In this document: positions 60,200-64,000 of the stretch, piece after piece
Layout: every line of letters starts with the position of its first letter
How positions within the stretch are numbered: the stretch's first letter is position 1
Position numbers and translations under genes: made by a program
Assembly (NCBI GenBank): GCA_035626395.1
Contig: DASPNR010000041.1
Span: 1 to 64,000 of the forward strand
Origin: Candidatus Limnocylindrales bacterium
GTDB taxonomy: Bacteria; Desulfobacterota; Binatia; UBA1149; CAITLU01
Length of the DNA: 64,000 nucleotides
Reading direction: 5' to 3'
Notes under the pieces: generated by a model
Told to the model about the DNA's origin: nothing
The model's database searches: none
The model's input: the letters and a program-made list of their open reading frames with translations, nothing else

Positions 60200-61924
60200 A
60201 TGGTCGGATGCGCAATGCCCGCTTCCGCTCGATCCACGCAATCCGCTTTCGCCACGCTCGGCCTCGACGAGTCCCTGGTCACCGCCGTCGTCGGGCTCGG
60301 CTACGAGGAGCCGACGCCCGTGCAGGCGCAGTGCATTCCATTGCTCCTGTCGGGCAAGGACCTGCTGGCGCAGGCCGCCACTGGAACCGGCAAGACCGCT
60401 GCCTTCGCCCTGCCGATGCTGCAGAACGTGCGCGCCGCCGCGCCTGTCTCCGGCGCTGCCGCACGCAAGGCCGGCAAGGCCGGCGCGGCACGCACGCGCG
60501 GCATCGTGCTGGTTCCGACGCGCGAGCTGGCGATGCAGGTATCGGAGGCGATCTACAAGTACGCCCGCGGCACGGACCTGACGGTGGTGCCCCTGTACGG
60601 CGGCGCCCCCATGCCGCAGCAGATCCGCGCGCTCGACCGCGGCGCCGACATCGTCGTGGCGACTCCTGGACGCGCGCTCGATCATCTGCGGCGCCGCACG
60701 CTCGGCCTGGAGGCGATCGGCATCGTCGTGCTCGACGAGGCCGACGAGATGCTCGACATGGGCTTCGCCGAGGACATCGACGCCATTCTGGAAACGGCGC
60801 CGCAGACCCGGCAGACGGCGCTGTTCTCGGCAACGATGCCGCCGCGCCTGCGGGCCATTGCCGAGCGTCATCTGCGCGAGCCCGAGCGCATCACCATCGA
60901 ACGCGAAAAGCCGGCAGGCAAGGTGCCGCGCGTGCGGCAGGTGGCCTACGTCGTGACGCGGGCGCACAAGGAGGCGGCGCTGCAGCGCGTGCTGGACGTC
61001 GAGAGTGCGGAGTCGGCGCTGGTGTTCTGTCGCACGCGGCTGGAGGTGGACTCGCTGGTGGAGACGCTCGGCGCGCACGGCTATCGCACCGAGGCGCTGC
61101 ACGGCGGCATGCAGCAGCGCCAGCGCGAGGCGGTGATGGCGCGCTTCCGCGCGGCCAAACTCGACCTGCTGGTGGCCACCGATGTGGCCGCGCGCGGGCT
61201 GGACATCCAGCACCTCTCCCACGTCTTCAACTACGACGTGCCGTGCAATCCGGAGGCCTACATCCATCGCATCGGTCGCACCGGGCGCGCCGGCCGCAGC
61301 GGCACGGCCATCACGCTGATCGAGCCGCGCGAGCATCATCTGCTGCGCAGCATCGAGCGCGTGACCAAGCAGAAGATCGAGGTCGAGCCGCTTCCGACCG
61401 TGGCCGATCTGCGCGCCCGGCGCCTGGAAGCCACGGCCGCAGCGGTGCGCGAGCAGCTCGAGCAGGGCAATCTCGACGACGTGCGCGTGGTCGTCCAGTC
61501 GCTGGCCGAGGAGTTCGACATTCTGGATGTGGCGGCGGCCGCGGTGCGCATGGCGCACGCGTCGCTGGGCGGTGATCGCGAGGATCACGAGATTCCTGCC
61601 GCCGCGCCGCGCGAGCAGCGCGGACGAGACGGAAGGCGAGAGCCGCGACGCGCCAAGGCCTATGTCGACGAGCACGAGCAGTTCGAGGTGGCGCGCCTGT
61701 GGGTCGGCGCGGGACGCAGCGCCGGAATCCGCCCGGCCGACCTGGTCGGCGCCATCACCAACGAAGCCGGGATCACCTCGCGCGACATCGGCTCGATCGA
61801 GATCGCGGACCGATTCTCGCTCGTGGAGGTGCCCGACGCGCTCGCCGACGACATCGTGCACTCGATGAAGCGTGCCACGCTGCGCGGGAAGAAGGTGCTG
61901 GTGCGGCGCGAGCGCGAGGAGTGA
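60200..61924 (+). CDS. DEAD-box RNA helicase (DeaD/CsdA-like)
   Basis: The 574-residue protein has the full set of DEAD-box motifs in order: a Q-motif region (GLGYEEPTPVQAQCIP), motif I AATGTGKTAAF, VPTRELA (Ia), TPGR (Ib), DEAD (II), SAT (III), ALVFCRTRLEVDSLV (IV), TDVAARGLD (V) and HRIGRTGRAGRSG (VI). The tail carries a DbpA-type RNA-binding domain (RLWVGAGRSAGIRPADLVGA, then KVLVRRE). Such helicases unwind structured RNA in ribosome assembly, mRNA decay and cold adaptation. An in-frame ATG at 60215 (MPASARSTQ) is an alternative start. Two small RRM proteins downstream on the opposite strand suggest an RNA-metabolism cluster. Confidence 0.9.
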   Translation: MVGCAMPASARSTQSAFATLGLDESLVTAVVGLGYEEPTPVQAQCIPLLLSGKDLLAQAATGTGKTAAFALPMLQNVRAAAPVSGAAARKAGKAGAARTRGIVLVPTRELAMQVSEAIYKYARGTDLTVVPLYGGAPMPQQIRALDRGADIVVATPGRALDHLRRRTLGLEAIGIVVLDEADEMLDMGFAEDIDAILETAPQTRQTALFSATMPPRLRAIAERHLREPERITIEREKPAGKVPRVRQVAYVVTRAHKEAALQRVLDVESAESALVFCRTRLEVDSLVETLGAHGYRTEALHGGMQQRQREAVMARFRAAKLDLLVATDVAARGLDIQHLSHVFNYDVPCNPEAYIHRIGRTGRAGRSGTAITLIEPREHHLLRSIERVTKQKIEVEPLPTVADLRARRLEATAAAVREQLEQGNLDDVRVVVQSLAEEFDILDVAAAAVRMAHASLGGDREDHEIPAAAPREQRGRDGRREPRRAKAYVDEHEQFEVARLWVGAGRSAGIRPADLVGAITNEAGITSRDIGSIEIADRFSLVEVPDALADDIVHSMKRATLRGKKVLVRREREE

Positions 61925-61954
61925 GGTCCGCTCTCCTACGATCGGCGCGGCCGC

Positions 61955-62212
61955 TTGACTGACACGCCGACGTCCGCTCTTGGAGGAGCCGAGTACGCAC
62001 GGCTCATGGCCAGCGATGACGACATCCCCGATTCTCGTGACGGATTGACGCGCCGGGAGCGCATCGTCCTCTACGTGCTACACGAAACGCAGAAGGAACT
62101 GGGTGGGAAGAACGTGCCGACGGCGATGCTGTGGGGCAGGGTGTGCGAGCACTTCTACATCAGCCCCGAGGAGCTGTCGGCGATGCTTGCGAGGCTCGGC
62201 GCGCGCAGCTGA
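61955..62212 (+). CDS. Small hypothetical protein
   Basis: This frame of up to 85 residues (from a TTG at 61955, or 68 residues from an ATG at 62006) has the sequence DGLTRRERIVLYVLHETQKE and ISPEELSAMLARLGARS. The helical pattern suggests a winged-helix-like small domain, but no family is recognised. The start is uncertain: GGAGGA near 61983 is not well spaced to any start codon. It follows the DEAD-box gene by 30 bases on the same strand and may be co-transcribed with it. It converges with the first RRM gene with two bases between stop codons. Confidence 0.5.
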   Translation: MTDTPTSALGGAEYARLMASDDDIPDSRDGLTRRERIVLYVLHETQKELGGKNVPTAMLWGRVCEHFYISPEELSAMLARLGARS

Positions 62213-62214
62213 CT

Positions 62215-62484
62215 TCAGCGTTCGGTTCGCGACGGGATCCGCTTCGGCTGGCGTGCCTCGACGACGATCAGTGCCTGGCCGCGCACGTCGCGCCCGTCCA
62301 GGCCCGCTATGGCCGCACGCCCTTCGTCGGCGTTGCTGTACTCGACGAAGCCGAAGCCCTTCGGATTGCCGCTGGCAGGATCGACTGCGACCTTCAGCGT
62401 GACCAGCTTGCCGTACGGATCGGCCAGACGGTTGAGCTCGGCCTTGCTGACTTCCTTTGAAAGATTGCCCACGTAGAGTTTCAT
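62215..62484 (-). CDS. RRM-domain RNA-binding protein, copy 1
   Basis: This 89-residue protein is essentially one RNA-recognition motif: RNP2 LYVGNLSKEV at the N-terminus and RNP1 KGFGFVEYSN in the middle, with a short basic tail (ARQPKRIPSRTER). Such single-RRM proteins in bacteria are linked to cold adaptation and RNA chaperoning. It is paralogous to the gene at 62561-62824 (LYVGNLSK, KGFGF and GLDGRDV identical), indicating a tandem duplication. A near-perfect hairpin lies just upstream of its ATG at 62484. Confidence 0.9.
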   Translation of the reverse strand: MKLYVGNLSKEVSKAELNRLADPYGKLVTLKVAVDPASGNPKGFGFVEYSNADEGRAAIAGLDGRDVRGQALIVVEARQPKRIPSRTER

Positions 62485-62510
62485 CGCGCTTCCTGAGGTC
62501 CTGGGGCGGA

Positions 62511-62544
62511 GAATGCGAGATCCCCGCGTGGATCTCTCGCATTC
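62511..62544. promoter_or_regulatory. Stem-loop between the two RRM genes
   Basis: GAATGCGAGATCC (62511-62523) pairs fully with GGATCTCTCGCATTC (62530-62544) except for a two-base bulge, around a six-base loop. It lies after the stop of RRM copy 2 and 27 bases before the start of copy 1. It could end transcription, protect or process the mRNA, or be bound by the RRM proteins themselves. There is no T-run. Confidence 0.5.
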
Positions 62545-62560
62545 TTCGCGGCCGTGGAAA

Positions 62561-62824
62561 TTACCTTGCAGCCTCTTCGGATCGACGCGGCTTCGCCTCG
62601 TTGACCCGCAGAGGCTGGCCTTCGACGTCGCGCCCGTCCAGGCCGGAGATCGCATTGCGCCCTTCGTCGGAGCTGGAATATTCGAGAAAGCCGAAGCCCT
62701 TGGCGGCGCCGCTCGAGCGGTCGGTCGCGATGGCTGCGGAGAGCAGCTTTCCGTAGGGAGCACCCAGCTCGTTGAGCTGAGCATCCGTGATCTTTTTCGA
62801 CAGGTTGCCGACGTAGAGTCTCAT
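62561..62824 (-). CDS. RRM-domain RNA-binding protein, copy 2
   Basis: This 87-residue single-RRM protein has RNP2 LYVGNLSKKI and RNP1 KGFGFLEYSS, and a basic tail (KPRRSEEAAR). It is the upstream member of a tandem pair with copy 1 (62215-62484). The ATG at 62824 is chosen because MRLYVGNLS aligns with the start of its paralogue; the longer frame adds 18 residues without family likeness. It is probably co-transcribed with copy 1. Confidence 0.9.
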   Translation of the reverse strand: MRLYVGNLSKKITDAQLNELGAPYGKLLSAAIATDRSSGAAKGFGFLEYSSSDEGRNAISGLDGRDVEGQPLRVNEAKPRRSEEAAR

Positions 62825-62962
62825 CAGAATCCTTTGCCGCAGTGCGGATCGCCCCAGTGCAAAACCGCCGAGCGGCACATGCGGCTCGGCTGCAAGACAG
62901 TGTGCGGCTGAGCTAAGAGACGTGATTCCAGAGATTCTGACTTAGTTCAGAAGGACTGAAAG

Positions 62963-62980
62963 CCGAGGAGCGTTCCTCAG
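62963..62980 (-). terminator. Weak terminator-like hairpin after the Lys-rich small gene
   Basis: On the minus strand CTGAGGA and TCCTCGG can form a seven-pair stem (one T-G pair) around ACGC, followed by CTTTC. It lies about 85 bases after the stop at 63064. The stem is short and the T-run poor. Confidence 0.25.
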
Positions 62981-63063
62981 CGTGCCCGCACTGTACGCTT
63001 ATCGGGTGGCCTTGTCACCGTGTTTTCGTCGTGACCGGCCGCGCGGCATGCGGGGATGGAGCG

Positions 63064-63267
63064 CTACGGCTTCTCCGGGAGCGGTGCGGCATCGGTGGGC
63101 GGTTGTTCCGGCGCGGACGGATCGGCGGCCGCGTCATCGGTACTGTCGGCCGTGCCGGTGCCGGTGCCCGTGCCCGTGCTGGTGCGGAGCAGCTTGGCTT
63201 CCTTCTTCCGGCGACGCTCGGCTTCCTTTTTTCGCTTCTCGAACTGGTAGTTGGGCTTCTTGGCCAA
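63064..63267 (-). CDS. Small Lys-rich protein (AKKPNYQFEKRKKE type)
   Basis: The 67-residue frame starts LAKKPNYQFEKRKKEAERRR, the typical beginning of a small, widespread, uncharacterised protein type (KKPNYxFEKxxKE), followed by a Thr-Gly repeat (STGTGTGTGT) and an acidic, Pro-rich tail. The best start is TTG at 63267, with GGAG eight bases before it; no ATG lies close. The Thr-Gly repeat comes from tandem hexamers (GGCACC/GGCACG). Function is unknown; the basic part may bind nucleic acid. Confidence 0.6.
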   Translation of the reverse strand: MAKKPNYQFEKRKKEAERRRKKEAKLLRTSTGTGTGTGTADSTDDAAADPSAPEQPPTDAAPLPEKP

Positions 63268-63552
63268 AGGGCTTGCTCCGCGGACGGCAATGACACTGCC
63301 GCGCGAAGGCGCGTCGACCAGTGCGGGGTGGGGCGAGGATGGTCCCTCGACAATCCTGGAGCGGTATCCCGGGCGGAGCCCGGCATCAAGCCGCCGCTCC
63401 CCGGCTGCTGGCGGTTCGTGCGAGCTGCCGCGGCGCACGCGACGCGGCAGCTCGCGGTCCGTGCGGTCGGGCGCGGCGCACGCGGCGCGGCTGCTGGCGG
63501 TCGTGCGGTCGGGCGCGGCAACACGACGCGGCTGCGCTCACGCTCCCGGGCG

Positions 63553-63924
63553 CTATTTCTCGCGCGCCACCTCCGTGTTGACCATGAGCGAGCCGTCGTA
63601 CATCACCGAGCTGGCCCGCAGCTGCTTGCTGCTGCCGGAGATCACCACGAACTCGCACCAAAGGTCGGTGGCATTGAAAGCGAGCAATCCACGCGACCCC
63701 GGCAGAATCTCCTGCGCGGGCTGTTGCGCCACCACGAACCCGAACGCATTGCGCACCTTGATCTCGACGATTGCGGGCTTGTCTTCCGAGACGTTGATGA
63801 CCGTGCACTCCACGCCATCCGCCAACCCGCTCGATCCCGTGGTGAGGCGCTTGCCTGCGTTCGCGGTGTCGGAGTTGCCAAGGACGAGCGTGACGACGGC
63901 GAGAAGCAGAGTGGCAGCTTTCAT
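63553..63924 (-). CDS. Small secreted protein of unknown function
   Basis: The 123-residue product has a Sec signal peptide (MKAATLLLAVVTLVLGNSDT, cleavage near ANAGK) and a mature beta-sandwich-like domain: ECTVINVSEDKPAIVEIKVR, PGSRGLLAFNATDLWCEFVV and a TEVAREK end. Two cysteines could form a disulphide. AAGGAGG lies directly before the ATG. It is exported, with no recognised family. The 285 bases between it and the Lys-rich small gene contain nothing convincing. Confidence 0.7.
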   Translation of the reverse strand: MKAATLLLAVVTLVLGNSDTANAGKRLTTGSSGLADGVECTVINVSEDKPAIVEIKVRNAFGFVVAQQPAQEILPGSRGLLAFNATDLWCEFVVISGSSKQLRASSVMYDGSLMVNTEVAREK

Positions 63925-64000
63925 GGGTCCTCCTTCGAAGGCTGTGCGAGGCGCGCGAGATGCGCGTGCGGCGCTTGTAGCAAGCGATACGAGGACCACA

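Overview
The window is high-GC, gene-dense DNA from a Gram-negative-type bacterium. It has many lipoprotein and Sec/Tat signal peptides, a CsgG-type lipoprotein set, a DUF1329 envelope protein and a large exoproteome. Cys-rich secreted proteins with Thr-rich linkers, DUF4215-like and dockerin-like repeats, together with a P450, an F420-type LLM oxidoreductase, an Hdr-like Fe-S oxidoreductase and a CMD-family protein, resemble uncultured lineages of the former Deltaproteobacteria (Binatota/Desulfobacterota/Myxococcota-like). This placement is inference: no rRNA or other phylogenetic marker gene is present, and I recognised no tRNA or CRISPR array.

Layout. Positions 1-3400 are scarred by mobile elements. 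An IS3-type element end truncates an L,D-transpeptidase gene, then comes an intact three-gene lipoprotein operon (CsgG/DUF4810/DUF799), then a frameshifted IS21 istB remnant. Positions 3.4-8.6 kb hold a Cys-rich exoprotein, a fused acyl-CoA carboxylase carboxyltransferase and a secreted gluzincin-like protein. Positions 9.0-14.0 kb hold a PadR regulator with an ABC ATPase, and on the opposite strand a FtsX-type permease and a KAS III-like enzyme. Positions 14.3-23.7 kb carry exoproteins (CSLREA/parallel beta-helix, ELWxxDGT plus Cys-rich repeats) and a pentapeptide-repeat membrane protein. Positions 23.7-34.1 kb hold a P450, a DUF192 lipoprotein, an Hdr-like membrane Fe-S oxidoreductase, a secreted lipase, a G8/CEMIP-like beta-helix protein and an LLM oxidoreductase. 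Positions 34.2-43.1 kb are a co-directional run of four secreted proteins, including a 1481-residue transglutaminase-like/metzincin-like protein and a toroid protein ending in dockerin-like repeats. Positions 43.2-51.1 kb hold a CMD-family gene with an in-frame UGA (probable selenoprotein), a DUF1329 protein, RapA, a lipoprotein with two cohesin-like modules and a Tat-exported protein. Positions 51.1-64.0 kb hold a five-domain methyltransferase/glycosyltransferase, a LAL-type regulator, a secreted hydrolase, a DEAD-box helicase, two tandem RRM proteins and small proteins.

The most notable finds are as follows. (1) A probable selenoprotein of the AhpD/CMD family has a CPFU motif and a hairpin just after the UGA. 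(2) Two intergenic copies of a palindromic element, CCTACA-N4-TGTAGA, lie upstream of two secreted-protein genes 8 kb apart. (3) Dockerin-like and cohesin-like modules sit on separate exported proteins about 7 kb apart. (4) A bacterial homologue of the animal G8/CEMIP/fibrocystin architecture is present. (5) A duplicated GT2-GT4 fusion carries an N-terminal methyltransferase. No single pathway ties the window together; the common theme is cell-surface and secreted proteins with a few redox and lipid enzymes.
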